This document shows, piece by piece, positions 36,476 to 50,372 of a DNA stretch of 64,000 nt. How positions within the stretch are numbered: the first letter of the stretch is position 1; every line of letters starts with the position of its first letter. The DNA is from Phorcus lineatus (Eukaryota; Mollusca; Gastropoda; Trochida; Trochidae). The notes under the pieces are model-generated. The model was not told the DNA's origin, did no database searches, and saw only the letters and a program-made list of their open reading frames with translations. The stretch spans positions 16,157,645-16,221,644 of the forward strand of contig OV121088.1 of NCBI GenBank assembly GCA_921293015.1, given 5' to 3'. Made by a program: the position numbers and the translations under genes.

Positions 36476-39400
36476 GTCTCCTAGTAGTCGAATTAAAGCG
36501 TATATTTTCTCATTTTTTGGCTCTATTGATTCATATAAGTGAAACGAATACAGATACTAATTTGTAATAATCAAATTCATGCGTTACTTCTCCTCTTTAA
36601 GCCCATCAAGCCGGATGAGCTAAAACGTCCAGTTTTCTAAATTTTAACAGCAGATCTCTTTGAACAATCTTCTTAACTATCACGCATACATATTACCCAT
36701 AAATGTCCTCCCGTGAGCATCATCATTCAATTTGCGTCAAGATATGATGCCGCAAGACATGCCAATCTATCTTATGTTTGCACTAAAAGCGCAAGTAAGC
36801 AAACACACTTTTGGGATGCTGCTGAACATTATTATTTGTAGTTTATTTCACAAAGTGTTAATGAAAAAAATTATAATTTCAAATGTTATATGGCTAAGAG
36901 GCTTTCAAAAATTTACAGTCGCAACTGTTAAACTTATAACTATATTTATGTATAAAAATCAACTCCTTGAATTTCAAATTTGTATAACAAACATATTAAC
37001 CCTAAACAATGTCATTGGTTTCGAAAACTACTACCATGATACTTAACCATCAATTTGTTTATCTATGTTGTTGAGCTATAATAACTGCATAATGTTCCAA
37101 TTCAAAGAGTTGTCTCTCAGTCCAAGATTTTTATCTTAAGGCGAAATGCCAGTAAAAGTTACACACTGAAAATTTTAACTGAGATAGGACGCTTTCCATT
37201 TGTCGTTGTTTGTTCAGGACCATGATTGACGGTTTTCCGGTCTTAATAAAGTATCGGTGTAACTGTCTTTCACTGGGAGGAAAGTTTGACACTCCATTCT
37301 CGATAGCCACAAGAACCCGTTCCAATGAAATTAATCTCCTCTCATATCATGGATACATTCCAAAGTTCTAAAAGTTTTAGAGGACAACGTTTTGCAACAT
37401 TTAGATTCAAAATGGAATGGGGGCGAAAGGAAACGCTTTATCCGTGTTTGTACTTTGCAAACATATATGACATATTGAGATCATCATTTTCTGTGTCTTT
37501 TGTATCAATTTGACTCGTTTTTCTTTCGGGGTAAACCGGAAACAACATTAATTGCTTTCCTGCAAGCGAATAAGTTGTTCAGAGAATAGTTATCAACCAG
37601 TAACCTGTAATTGGTATATCTTCATCAATGAGAGAATGGTTGTATTTTCTTTGTTTCAGAATTGTCTTGTATCAATCACTTTCCTGGTTGATAGCATTTT
37701 GACAACATCTGGTATAATCAACGCTGATATGAAAGCGTTCTTCCTTATTGACCCAGGACTGAAGTTTTCATTAAAGCACAATACGTACGATATCATAGAG
37801 AATTGAGTGATATCATTAAATTTGATTGTTCATTCATTTTGATAAACGGCATATAAAACATACAATTGAACATTCTGGACACATTCCTATGCTATGAGCC
37901 GTCTAAGTACCATAGTTAAACCTTAGATCAGGAAATATTGACAGCTACATGGCAAATTCAACTGATTTCTAGGATAGAACATAATATAATACCGACTTAA
38001 ATGTAAAATCTTAAAAAGAAGTAATTTCCAATGATAGACATCATATTCAATAAAAGAAAATATCCTTTGGAAAAGTTAGTCAATCTGATTAACTTACAGA
38101 CAGAAGACAAAACACAAATGTGTCATTTACATTTTGATTAGGTCATTAACGTCTCTATTTCCAAACTAATCCGACGGTACCAAAAGCACTCAGTTCATTC
38201 GAATGAAACTGGGGAAGAATTGTTGAATAAAAGTGATGAAATAAGACAGTCTGGCGTCTGCTGTTAGCAAAGTGTAAATATATCCTCTATTAACTTGCTT
38301 TTATACAAGATATATTTCATTGCGAGTTGTAGAACTGGAGATGAATCGCAACGATAACAAAGATTACCTCAGTGCAAAGCTAGAAAAAATGATTTAAAGA
38401 TTCTATAAATATCTATGGATCACCAATCAGACGATTAATGGCTTCAACTATTGCTGACAAATGATAATGGAGATTTAAAACAATGTATTGAAATTTGTGC
38501 AATCTTATGTCATAAATAAAAATGTGAAAATATGAGGATGAAGATACAATGAGAGGCTTAACATGGATCTTTACTTTATCAAGGTAACCTTCCTAAGAAA
38601 AAGATTTGTGTTAAATGAGTGAGTTAATGGGAGTCTTCAAATCCTCGAAATAGGAGATAAAATGCTTGATAGTAACGCTTTAAAAAAACAAGTAGCATTT
38701 GGAACTGAAAAAAAAAATAGAAAAAGAAATAAAGAAAATATCCAACAAGTTTTGTAGGTGACTTGCTGTGTATATCTATCTAGCCTTTATGTTAATGAGT
38801 ACAGCTGCATACCAAAAGTTTGTTCACATACCTGAATATAATCTGAGTTGCCTTTGAGGTATCATAGCGTTGCGAAAAAGAAACGTATAATATTGAATTT
38901 TCAATACACATATGCAGATCCATTCCTCTTTAAGGCAAATGTGTTTCGTACCCCACAATTAACCGTAACAGTTTTGGCAGGTCATTGAAGTGACCAGGGG
39001 TCAACATTTCAAAAACAATGATTTATATTTTTCTCCATAAAATCTGTTATAAGTTATCAACTTCTTTGAACATAAGCCACGTTTGCTCCTTAGCCAAAAG
39101 TCAATGTAATCTCAGAGAGTCGATATGGAAATTCTATTTGACATTTAACAAAATCGAAATTTTGAAATGTGACCCTTTCTGTCTGAATCAATATGCCAAA
39201 ATGCACGAGAGACCAGACGATCTTTAAATGAGTTAAAGAATGGGTGAGCCATCGTCAGTTTTGCTGAAGTTATTCTATTGACGTTGAAACGAAAACCAAA
39301 TTAGATGATATTTGCACTACGATTCAGTGGTATGTGAACAAACTTTCGGTATGCAGCTGTAGAGCTACATTCAACGGTTTGAGTCTAAGAGAGAGTATCT

Positions 39401-40745
39401 ACAGTTCTCCCTATGAGTAAGCGATCCTACATTTTTACAATTTCAGGGTGGAGAGCAGCATTGTCATATCCATATTACAATGAGGAGATATATTTTCTAA
39501 GTGATTTCGTTATCAACCGGTTTCATTCTTGACATCAGTGAAAAACATGCACAGCCTATTGTTTGAGCCAAAAATAGTCTTGTACTAATGCGGAATTGGT
39601 ACTTAAATCTGGTAAATCATTTCAGATCAGGAGTTATGGGTGGAAATATCTTGCTTGAGTGAACGACTCTCTTTCACGACACTAAAACCCCTTATGAGGA
39701 AAATAACACGTATTACAGCCATCTAGCTTGATTGAAAAATTAACTTTGATCAGATGCAAATTGACATGTAGATAGGAATTGCCAGGCGGCATGAATAACC
39801 ATTGTGGTTTCATTTCATATCTAGCAATGGTCTCTCACTTGAGTGCCCACCTCAGGGCTTCGTGTACTACCGAGGCCTTAATGTTTTCAGCTCTAGGAGA
39901 AATTTGGGTAACATATGACGAATTACAAATGACACGTTTGATTGATATCCCGCCGAAAGCACCCAATCCTGTTTTTATCCTAGGAAACATGAAAATAATC
40001 GAGTGGCCTTATACATGTTCAGAAGGTGAAATTCTACTTTAAGTGTCTGATTAAGCATCATTCATATAATAGAAGTGGGTTTCCTTCTTAGTATTATGAA
40101 ATCAACACTGGAGTAAGTGTTCGAGTGATATCCGGCCGAAATGGTGCATTAAAAGTTAAAGCACCCCTTTCCCTTTCTACGATAGGACAGACAAAATTAT
40201 TCAAATAAATATTGCAATTTAGGTACCTTGCATTATAATTTATGGGCTGCAGTGTAGCGGAAAAACACATGCTAAAAAACAAACAGATGTAGGTTAAACA
40301 AACCGATTTTCGGACAGTGAATTGTTTTAAATATTTGGAAATGTATAATTTATTACTATCTTAAAAAAGTAATAATCAGGAAACCAAAGTATCAAAAAAT
40401 TACTATTTTATTCTACTTTTATCTCAATATGCGATTATCAATCCGGCTTAAATATTTATCAAAATGGTTCTGGACATTCTCAAACACGCGGTGAGTACTC
40501 GATGTACACTAATATTATAGTTTTGCGGACACATAAATTAATTTGTCATCATAACGAAGCATGTTGCCCGATGTTGTATTCTAGAACAAAGCTGCCCGCG
40601 TTGTTACAGGATAGTGACGTCACAATCATATTTCTGTTTATTCGTCGCAAAAACGACTTTAGCTCCAACCAGTATGATTTCAAAATTAATTTTATCACAC
40701 GTTATATTCGGATGTTATGCTGTATAACTTTTGGCGGATAAATAG

Positions 40746-40873
40746 AGAATCTCACCAAAGTGTCTTCTGATATCAAATATATCAAAACGAGTTGATAAAA
40801 AGTTACAAATATCCGAGGCTATATAAACGAGTGTTTATACATCTGATATCAGAAGACACGAGAGTTAGATCCA
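40746..40873 (+). mobile_element. Fold-back element family 5, copy 2
   Basis: The same arms as 32956-33095 (aatctcaccaaagtgtcttc and agaagacacgagagttagat) with a shorter, different loop of about 43 nt containing an extra small stem (tatcaa and ttgata) and ccgaggc. A tgacgtcac site lies upstream near 40615. Confidence 0.85.
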
Positions 40874-42100
40874 TGGCTAAACTGTCCAAACCAAGAACAT
40901 ATTTTCAAGATGTTAATATTTACTTATATATTCACTTTATATGTACCAATAATTGGAGTATGGCTTTTTTTTGGTGTGAATATAGTGAATGATATTGTGA
41001 CGTTTCCTTCATTTCCTCGCCATTTTCCTTACTGTATCTGTGAATTGTTTCTCTAAACAGAAGTTGGATTAGAAAGATACAGATCGCAAGAATCGCACAT
41101 GTTGTTAAAAGTTCATAAATTGATTTTAAAATGTGACAGTTCATGATCTCGCATACTCCGCTAGATTATCCTAACACGAAAGACTGTAATGCATCAATCG
41201 TAGAATCAAATGTTGTTATCAGTACATAAAAAAAACCCAGTCAAACCAGGAACAATTTAAACATTATCTAATAACCGTACACTCAATACTATGAATACTA
41301 TTTCCCGCAATATTTTGCTCCTCCAAACCATTTCATGACCGTAGAGTAATACAGCTAAAATAACGTAAACGTAAATATTTCCATATCAAAAAGCGATGTA
41401 ATTTCATGATATTCAGGATTTTTGCAAACAGAAAAACCAATCATTAATGGAACCATCTCTTACTTAAATGATCATCAAGAATCTAAAAATCCACTTTTGG
41501 CATCTCACAATAGCAGTTTAAGTAAAACGTCTCAGCATGTTCATATTCTACAATGTAAAATCGTGTATACAGAGTGGGAACTGAAATGTTAACCTTTATC
41601 ATGATAACGGATCAGTTGTTATTGTAAAATATGAGGCTTATAAGAAATAAACAATTATTATAAGTCAATGATAAAGCCATAACACTTTAAGGGACAGAAG
41701 TCACTGTTCGAGAATCCCTGAAACCAACTTTTCCCCTGTGGCAAAGCAATTAGAACCTTGGAATGAACCGTCACTCTCCATCCGATTCAGCTTTGAGCAT
41801 CGTAAATCGATCGTGACTGCATTGACCATCAGCCTTTTCCTCTTAACCTTGGCTTAATGTTCCTATTCACTAAACAAGTCGTAAGTCCGTTGGAACATAT
41901 AAGCCTGTGTGATCGCTGATTACCATTAAAGCAACTGGAATTTTGTATGTAGTTACCAATGGCACAAGCTGTTTGAAATCAACGCTGATTGTATGAACGT
42001 CCAAAATACTACTTAATTGGAGCTTGCATATTTAAATCCTTTCAACAAACTCTCGCTGACTTTATATGGACGCACGTTATTAGGCTAATTAAGTTCATAC

Positions 42101-42955
42101 AATACTTAGAGAGGAACAAACTACAAGACAAGATTTATAATTGCAGCCATCAAGGTCTACACAAATTGTTGGATGTAAAATGGTCCCTCTTATTAACATG
42201 GACTGTCGATAATTCTGGTCCAAGTAAACCTGTATGGACAACTCATGGATGCCTTGTACTGAAACTTCATAGATATGCAGTCGACATTGAACTGTAGACA
42301 GAGTGCAGAGTATCATACATAACAATGATAAAAAGGTATTTAAAAAGCATGGCGTACAAACGAGATGACCTTCAGGTATTTTGAAACACTTATCTTGAAC
42401 GACCTAATCTAAGATCCAGCTAACAAAAACCTTTTATTTACATTTTGTTTGACTTTGTGCAATCATATGATATGTACTGATACAAGTTCGAATCTACTCT
42501 TGCAAATATGAATGGTTTATGTGCAAAAGTACCTTTAAAAACATTTCACTGAAATGTTCAAATTACAAGTTTGAAGTACTACACCCGTCCCTTTATAAAT
42601 ATATCTTTAATGTTCACATGGTAAGAATGAATTGATACTTGGCATCACATCTTACAGGAGACAATTTGTACTAAACTCCGAGTCAAAATAAAGGTTTCAC
42701 TTTTATTTTTTCCATGAAAACATTAAAAGGGCTGGTACGGGTTTGATTCTAAGCAGGAAATGATAGTATCACAGCATCGTTTCCTCTACACGAACCCATC
42801 GCATCGAACGCAGCCACTTGAATTGTGCATTCACAAACACGTTCAAAACGTGTTTTGAGGCCTGCTTTGTGATGCATATGCAGCAGTGATGCATAAATAC
42901 CCTTGTTGGAAAATGCAGACATTCAGTAACATAAACGTATGCCAATATAACGTTA
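42101..42955. other. Spacer between the duplicated segments, no gene seen
   Basis: No match to copy B and no recognisable gene. A frame at 41989-42297 runs out of copy A into this spacer and has no domain. Confidence 0.4.
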
Positions 42956-42959
42956 CCAA

Positions 42960-43830
42960 GCGATCGGTACGTCCATTATTAGGGCTTCCCAACGTCAAAT
43001 GGCAAGAACCTTCAACTGCAGCATAACTACTCTAAGAAGGCTGGTAATACGCTACCAGCAGACAGGCCAGACACAGGACTGACCAAGATCGGGAATACCG
43101 AGGGTAACAACTGCGGTCGAAGATCGCTACATCAGGCAGATTCACATCCGAAACAGCGGCGACGGCACCCGGCCATGTCATCAGCACAAGTGCAGCCCTT
43201 CGTCGACTTAGTTTTGCCGGCATACGACCCTACCGCCTCTTCCGTAGAGTGACTTTGGCCCGTTTACACGATGGACACATACTGTACGCCGGTCGCAGCG
43301 ACGTGACGGGGAGAGGGTGCTGTTTACAGACGATAGCAGGTTTTGCCTCTCAGGAACGATGGCAGGGTTCGAATTTATCGACGAAGGGGCTAGCGTTTTG
43401 TGGCCAAATGACGACACCGCTGGTTGTTCTGTGAGGGAATCTGACTGGCCAGCGATGCATTGATTAGGTACTGAGATCTTTAGTCGTGCCTTTCATCCAA
43501 CAACAGTCGAGGAGATTGACATTGCAACACGACAACGCAATACCTCACACTGCCCGAATCGTTAGAGACTCGAGAACGCCAACGTCACTGTTTTGCCGTA
43601 GCCTGCCCACGCACCAGATATGAACCCCATTGAACACATTTTGGGGACAGCTTGACCGCTATTTGAGTGCCACCTCAAAACAACCAGCAGGAACGTTAAC
43701 TTTAGCAAGATCCTTAATATATGGAACAGGATTCCTGCTGATGTCATCCGATACCTGACGACTTCACTGAGGAGACGTGTACTTGCTTGCATTGATGCCC
43801 AGGGTGATCACACTCGCTACGGATGACAGA
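42960..43830 (+). pseudogene. Tc1-like DDE transposase pseudogene
   Basis: Read across three frames, the sequence gives the landmarks of a Tc1-family transposase: RYIRQIHIRN in the DNA-binding half, then VLFTDDSRFCL with the first catalytic Asp, LQHDNAIPHTARIVRDS with the second Asp, and PDMNPIEHILG with the catalytic Glu. The C-terminal match is RRRVLACIDAQGDHTRYG. Several frameshifts and stop codons interrupt it, so it cannot encode an active enzyme. The DNA is clearly GC-richer than its surroundings, consistent with acquired sequence. No terminal inverted repeats were found on either side. It sits in the spacer between the two halves of the segmental duplication. Confidence 0.9.
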
Positions 43831-44799
43831 CTCCATGATTCCTGTGACTACTGAGAGTTTCTGTGCACTTGTCTTTTAACTCCACATTTGTGTAATTTTT
43901 GTTACATTGATCCCCTGTCTCTTTTTGTGTATTAGGGCAAATTAAATGCTTATATTTGGAGACTCTTTAAAGAGAATATTTGAACATGATTTCTGTTTAT
44001 AAATCAATCGTCAGAATTCTCATATCTGCGTTTGTTGTTATTCTATAGACTTGAAAAATGAGTGAAACCTTTCTTTTTCCTGATTTTATATTTATGTAGA
44101 ATTGATACGTGGACATATAGAGGATACTAAACGATCTTCCATTTATTACTATTTTTATTATGCGAGTGAATGATAAAGTATAAAACGAGAGAAAGCGAGC
44201 GTAATACCATATCATTAACGAGTTTTTAATAAAAACAATATTAAGTTGAAGGAAGTATTATGTTTATTACTTGACATCAGTAATAAAACATGATTGCCGA
44301 AAGTGTACTGAACGAAACATTTCCGAGACTTAACCACCATTGTGACGGCAGTGCTAACATTGTGACGTCACAAGCACACAATACTGTGACGTCATACGTG
44401 CAGCGGTATCGCCGCATAAATATTATTCTGCAGTACACGGGCGATTGATGAAGGTTTATAGGTTATGTATCAGTCTTAAAAAACGATTATAGTTGTAAAG
44501 CTACACAATTGTTTTAAATGACGAAGTATTTGTTATACTGTATGTAGCGTCAAAATTTATAACGCTTTAATATGATTTATTTCATCCCTGAACTATGTAA
44601 TGAAATGTGTAAAAGTTGATTCTTGTCCATCAGCAATTTCCACAGTTCAATCTACACAATTGTTTCAACCAAACTAGCAAGAATGTCTTTGCCAACAAAT
44701 TTCAAAACAAAATGCAGTTTATGTATGTCATTGTTTTTACGCTACAATCATCATTTTCTCTTAACATCAAGATTATCAAATAGTGACTTCCATCCCTAA
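43831..44799. other. Spacer, no gene seen
   Basis: Contains a group of TGACGTCA words (about 44360-44395) and a small palindrome, gcggtatcgccgc, next to it. Otherwise AT-rich. Confidence 0.45.
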
Positions 44800-47700
44800 A
44801 AACCTTAAGGCTTTATCAGTGACTCACATTAAGGTTCTTGTATTGTCCTGGGGATTGTGGTTTGTCATGTGCCTGAAGTTGATTATGGGAGTTTGTTTTT
44901 GAGTGAGAAAAAAAAGATATAAATGACAAATACAGATGTACATTGAAGAAGGCGAATCTTTATTTATAGATATAAAAAAATTTCTACAGTACATACAGTA
45001 TTATTTTTTATGCAACAAATAAGGTTGTACAAGCTTGATTGAGTAAGTGATTGAATCAATTAGGTATGCACACACATACATTTGTATATATAAAAAATAA
45101 AATAGCCCCATGAATGTCTTTACAATTGATGTCTATTACAGTAGATGAGGTTGATATAAATAGACAGTTATCAAATGGACAATGAGATGGACAGAAGACA
45201 AAATTGAATTATTTCCCAATGCATTCGTAAGTAACCTTCGTTTTTCTATAGGACGGGGCGTATCTAATATGCACTGCTTCAAGGAATGTTCTTATAGTGT
45301 AATCTTGTAGTCATAAGTATCGCCTTCCCAGAATAAAGATGTTAATGTCCATCATTCTTCATCATCTCAACTTTTAGAATGCCCATCAAAAATTAAATAC
45401 ATGTAGAAAATCCAATAAGTGTGCCAATGACTAGAAGTAAGACCTTTCAAGTCGTTTAATGTCACATGTATCACTTATAACTAACATGTCATTTCTTAAG
45501 AAGATTATATGACACAAAAAGTAGGAAACATATTTTCTTTGCTTTTGACATTAGATCTTAGGGCTAATACGAGGAAAGAGCATTAAAATTGTCACGTTTC
45601 TCCTCGTTCTTTAGTGCTAGTATCCCTTGCTATTAAAAATGAATATTTAGAAATTGTTTCATATTTTTCTCATCATGATGTCATTTGTTTTCAATTTGAA
45701 AAATGTGTTCGCTTTTAGGTTCCCAAAGAAACTTGATAGTTGTTTTCGTTTCATCTATTCACATGACATCTCTGATTTTGTACATTGCCATTGATTTCAC
45801 ATTACACTTCTATTAGGTAAAATTTTATTGTTACAATATTGTTCCCAGAAGTATGTAAAAAGGTAAATATTGATGTATGTAAACATCATACACATCTACG
45901 ACCACGAATATTCCGTACCAGACGCCAACAATAGTACCACCAAGATTACTTATTGACCATGTATAATGTGCCCTTAATAATTAATTTCCTTCCTGTGACA
46001 GATGTCTATTGTTGATAAATTGGTCGATCAAACGCTGATAACTGTGAATGATAAATACCTATTGCACATTGACACAAACAACGGTACAGTATGCAGCTTT
46101 CATTATAGACATACTTGTATATTTTATCATATGAAACACAATTTCACACATTGTTTGTGCAAATAAGAGTCAATTATGAAGTTGACAATAAATAAGAAAA
46201 ACATATAGATCATCAAAAAATATGAGAATTTCAGAAAAACTGAAATTCGTGAGACTAAGGCTGGTTTACGTGGCTATGTCCTAGTGCATCATTTATATGA
46301 ATATGAGTGATGGTGATGGAGATTATGTGACTCAGCATTTAGCAAAGACCAAAGTGGAATGCTTTATGAAAGGAGTAAATGACAATGTGACAAATAAATA
46401 AGTTGATCATGACATCAATTATGATGGTTATATCCTTGTAAGGCGATACGAATAAAATGTCCACACTACTGGACGAATAAAGCTACTTAAACCACATGCT
46501 GCAATTAACAGTACTATATAATACCAGATATTGAAACTCATCTGATGGACTTGACGGTTCATTTTGACATTATCAACAGAGTGTGAGCAACGTAATCAAT
46601 GGGGCATTCCGTTAGAATGTTGTCTAACACGATGATGAAATTGATTTTAAGCAATCTAGTGGAGAATGACAAATATATTGACCACGAGCATGGCCGATTT
46701 ATTACCATTTATATGGGCCTACTGAAATGTTGAACTTGATAATAACAAAAATAATTATCAGCGGGTATCATTAACACATCTATGTCATAATAAGTCTTAA
46801 TATAGAAGGCTTAAGTATAAATTTGATAACCTACAATGATCCATGTCAAACGCTTTAACATGTATATTGTTAACTTATTTGAAATACAAAACATATATTT
46901 TAACATGTACAAATGCAATGTCTCTTTCGGGCAGGGTGGTTCGTAAAAATTATGTTTAAATACTAATTGATGGTACAGCAAAATTCTATAATCTTGCGTG
47001 AAGCTCTGAAAGATTTAGTTAGTCAGGTTTTGTTTATATCTCAAACATACCTGATGGAAACATTTATATCAACATATACACACTGTAGTCATTCTACTTT
47101 TTCATTGAGATAGTTTTCATTCTTATGGGAGAATAAATGAGAAAAAGTTTCTTTAATGCCACTTAACCAGAAGTTTGTATACAGCCTCCCCTTTGTGTTT
47201 TTTTAATCACTGAACTTTTAGTAGGGATTCACTTCATGAACACCGAAAACTCTTAGCTGTTAAATGGTAAAAAAAGTAATACGCAGTACAGACACAATAT
47301 ATGTATATATAAAGATATGTTTTTTATGCCTACATGTATTCACGCAAGTAGTGGAGAATTATTGATCTATTATCTCGGTTTGTACGACAAGGACGCAAAT
47401 ATGACCCAAAAATACGTTCAAACCTTTACAGACTGGCTTTTCAAACAGAACATCCAAACTTCTTTTATTTAATTTTACAGTCTCATATCAATTGAAATAG
47501 ATTTCGTGTTCAGTCTGACGTTTCTCTATCACACGAACACATTTCAGTGTTGCCTTATTTGTATTTCGCACAAATGCTATTACATTTTTACTAGTTATGC
47601 TTTAAGCGATGCTCAGAATGTTCATAGAAATACTCAAATTGAAAATATGTATGCATATGTATGTAAACACAGCACATTTACAACACTGAATATTCCCTAC

Positions 47701-48164
47701 CAGCCGCTAACCTTATTCATGATGACTGACAATACTTATATATATACTGCCCATACACATTTAGAACTTGCCGTGCCAGATGTACATTATTAACAAAGAA
47801 GTCGATCAAACGCTGATAACATTTACTTTAAGTACCTTTTACTTATTGACAACAGCCAGGTGCACAGCATACTCTTTTCATAATGGCATTGTATGTATAG
47901 ATTTAGAGACGAAACACACTTAGACGAGAAGATGTCTATGTTTTTGCCAATATAAGCTGACAAACAATATTGGAGTCTATCATGGTATTGTATTTTTAAG
48001 TTGGACAAAAAAATAGTTTCAAGAAAACTGCAAGAGTGTGTCATTTTGAAGAGATGATAATAACTGACTTACATTATTATAATCATTATATCTCTCACAA
48101 CATATTGCACTAGATGCCAAGGTATGGCTCTTTAAGTTTCGTGGCACCCATCTGTAGGGCTTCA

Positions 48165-48394
48165 AAAAACTTCCTGACCGTGGGTCATCGTCCAAGGAGC
48201 TGCGACCCCGCTTATACTCAGCTGAACATTTTGCAACAGTAGAATATTGACGGACCTCTTTCCCATACACATTGGTCATTCGTTTATGTCTTTGGTCGCA
48301 TTCATCCCTTCTTTCGTGAGAAACTTGATAACCGCACGATGCATCGTTTTAAAACTTCAATGATTATATAAGGGTCCCTGTGTTCAACAGTCTA
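48165..48394 (-). pseudogene. Mariner transposase N-terminal fragment 1
   Basis: The minus strand reads RAVIKFLTKEGMNATKDIN and then, after a frame change, VYGKEVRQYSTVAKCSAEYK, then RGRSSLDDDPRSG. This is the paired helix-turn-helix DNA-binding region at the start of mariner transposases. The catalytic domain is absent. The fragment has no counterpart in copy A, so it arrived after the segmental duplication or was lost from A. Confidence 0.85.
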
Positions 48395-50236
48395 TGAGTC
48401 TCACGTAAATCATATGTCAGAGATATATCCATCCATTTCATTATCCAGATTACCAGTTTACCATTTCCTTATAAAACTTGGTAACATCTAAAATTTCTAG
48501 AGAGATCATTGAACAAAATATGTATGTTCACTGCATCTTTTTCCTACACACAGAGGTAAAATGGTTTGAAAATGTTTCGGTATTGTCTGATTATGTCATC
48601 CAAAACGCATATCAATGATTTATTTTATAACATAGTTATCTTTTGGATAATGTTATGTTGAGAAGTACATATTCATGTATCTTTGTAACAAAAACTCAAA
48701 ATCGGGCACCAACAACAGCCACTGACTATACCAACAAATACTAGTTCGACTATATATCAAAATGGAATATCAGAATACAGAAGGTGATGAGAAAAATTCA
48801 TGTCACACGGTGTAATACATTAAATACAGTAAACCTTAAATGTCACTGAGATAGTGTGATTTCCCATCGTAACTTCCAAATAACATAGATAGATAAGGTT
48901 ATGACGGCGGGGGATAAAAGCATTTAGAAAATCAGCTTCAACGCAAATGAGTCACATTTATCTATATTTATCACCTGATTGCGTGACTGCTTGAGTGTTT
49001 TCATAGATTTCCTACTGATTAGGACAAAAAGGCAGGATAAGTACTGTAATGATTATATCGACAAGCATCCAAGGGTCAATAGTTTTTTTTAAAGTTAAGG
49101 TTAACAAAGTCACTTTTAAAAAACCATTTATCAGGTATAAAACAGTAGTTTTCGCTTGAGACTTGAGACTTTCTTCATTGAATACGGATATCCACCTGAA
49201 TTAGGTGTTTTAACCCTCTTAAGATATTGCATTTGGAAAATATTAAGACATAAAATTTCCAAAAAGCGTGCTTCTGCCCTTCTAAAGGATTTAATCTTTT
49301 AAATTTTATTTCCATATAAGCTTTTTTAGAATAACCTTCCAAATAACGATTGTCACTCAACAAAACACTTTAACTCGTAAAAAATATAGTTGTTAAAATT
49401 TACTTAAGAACCTATTTATTTAAGTTACTTTATATTAATGTTTTAAAGCATTTAAACATAAACAAAGAACATTGTGCTTAGCTCAGGTAAGCCTCATTGA
49501 TATATTTTGCTTGATTGTCAACATTCATTCACTCGCACCATCTTGGTACCTTTATTCTTAAAACTGATGCTCATGTCAAAATTCAAATTTGAAACTTTGT
49601 TTGAAATATATCTGCCTTAACTAGAGAGTATCAAGTTTCTACATATTGCGATACGACTGACGCCTTTCTACATAAACAAACGTTTGTTTCCATTTGTTTT
49701 ATTTCTAAATTTTAAAGCTCATTTATCAACAAGAATGCAACAATGGTCAAATACAAATTTGGTTAACGTGTACACCAGGAATACTGCATCCCAAAAGTTC
49801 AATTTTAATAAATTATGATCTTTATATGTGTAACGTAGTGGAGCAAGATTATGATCTTATTTCAATTAGTTTTTTGTCATACGACAAATATCGTGTTATT
49901 TGGATTTCGTTTTGGCATATATATAACTTTAATTTAACTGCTCTGCCAAAATACCATCTTTATTATTGCGTATATATGTAATCGAATCATTGTTTATGGC
50001 ATAGGGGGGTCCTCGTATTTAGGTGATTAATTTTCGTCAAGAGAAAGAGAAATGCAGATTTTCCTGATGATGAAAGAATTTTTGAAAATTTTAGTCTTCA
50101 TCCGATCATTTTGTTACGAGTAACTTTATTAGGAATGAAAAATAGAATTACCTTATATGTTACCCTTATGAACATTAGAGATTTTCAAATGAGTAATAAC
50201 AAAATTGGAATTTTCCTTATTTTGATACCCCAGTCA

Positions 50237-50372
50237 CTTCTTTCCCACATTGGTCATACGTTTATGTCTTTGGTCGCATTCATCCCCTCTTTCGTGAGAA
50301 ACTTGATAACCGCACGATGCATCGTTTTAGAACTTCCATGATTATATAATGGTCCCTGTGTTCAACAGTCTA
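50237..50372 (-). pseudogene. Mariner transposase N-terminal fragment 2
   Basis: Nearly identical to 48255-48394, with only a handful of differences and a 4-base gap in about 136 bp. It covers the 5' leader and the first helix-turn-helix codons (MHRAVIKFLTKEGMNATKD) and stops earlier than fragment 1. It lies 2 kb away on the same strand. Confidence 0.85.

Larger units (their letters stand above)
23700..42100 (+). repeat. Segmental duplication, copy A
   Basis: Colinear, same-orientation anchors link this region to copy B (44800-54660). A to B, in kb: 23.76 to 44.85, 24.30 to 45.86, 25.75 to 46.57, 26.94 to 47.12, 28.46 to 47.80, 32.78 to 48.55, 33.50 to 48.86, 36.75 to 50.42, 37.14 to 51.09, 38.10 to 51.65, 38.38 to 52.01, 39.63 to 52.98, 41.82 to 54.38, 42.08 to 54.65. 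Copy A is nearly twice as long, mainly because of fold-back insertions here and presumably deletions in B. Most anchors look moderately diverged by eye. There is no recognisable long gene in either copy. Within A, the segment at 24.3-26.1 kb is itself repeated at 28.3-29.9 kb and partly at 31.45-31.8 kb. Confidence 0.85.

Noticed and set aside
41989-42297. A 102-codon frame at the end of copy A
   Set aside because: The homologous part in copy B does not keep the frame, and no domain is visible.
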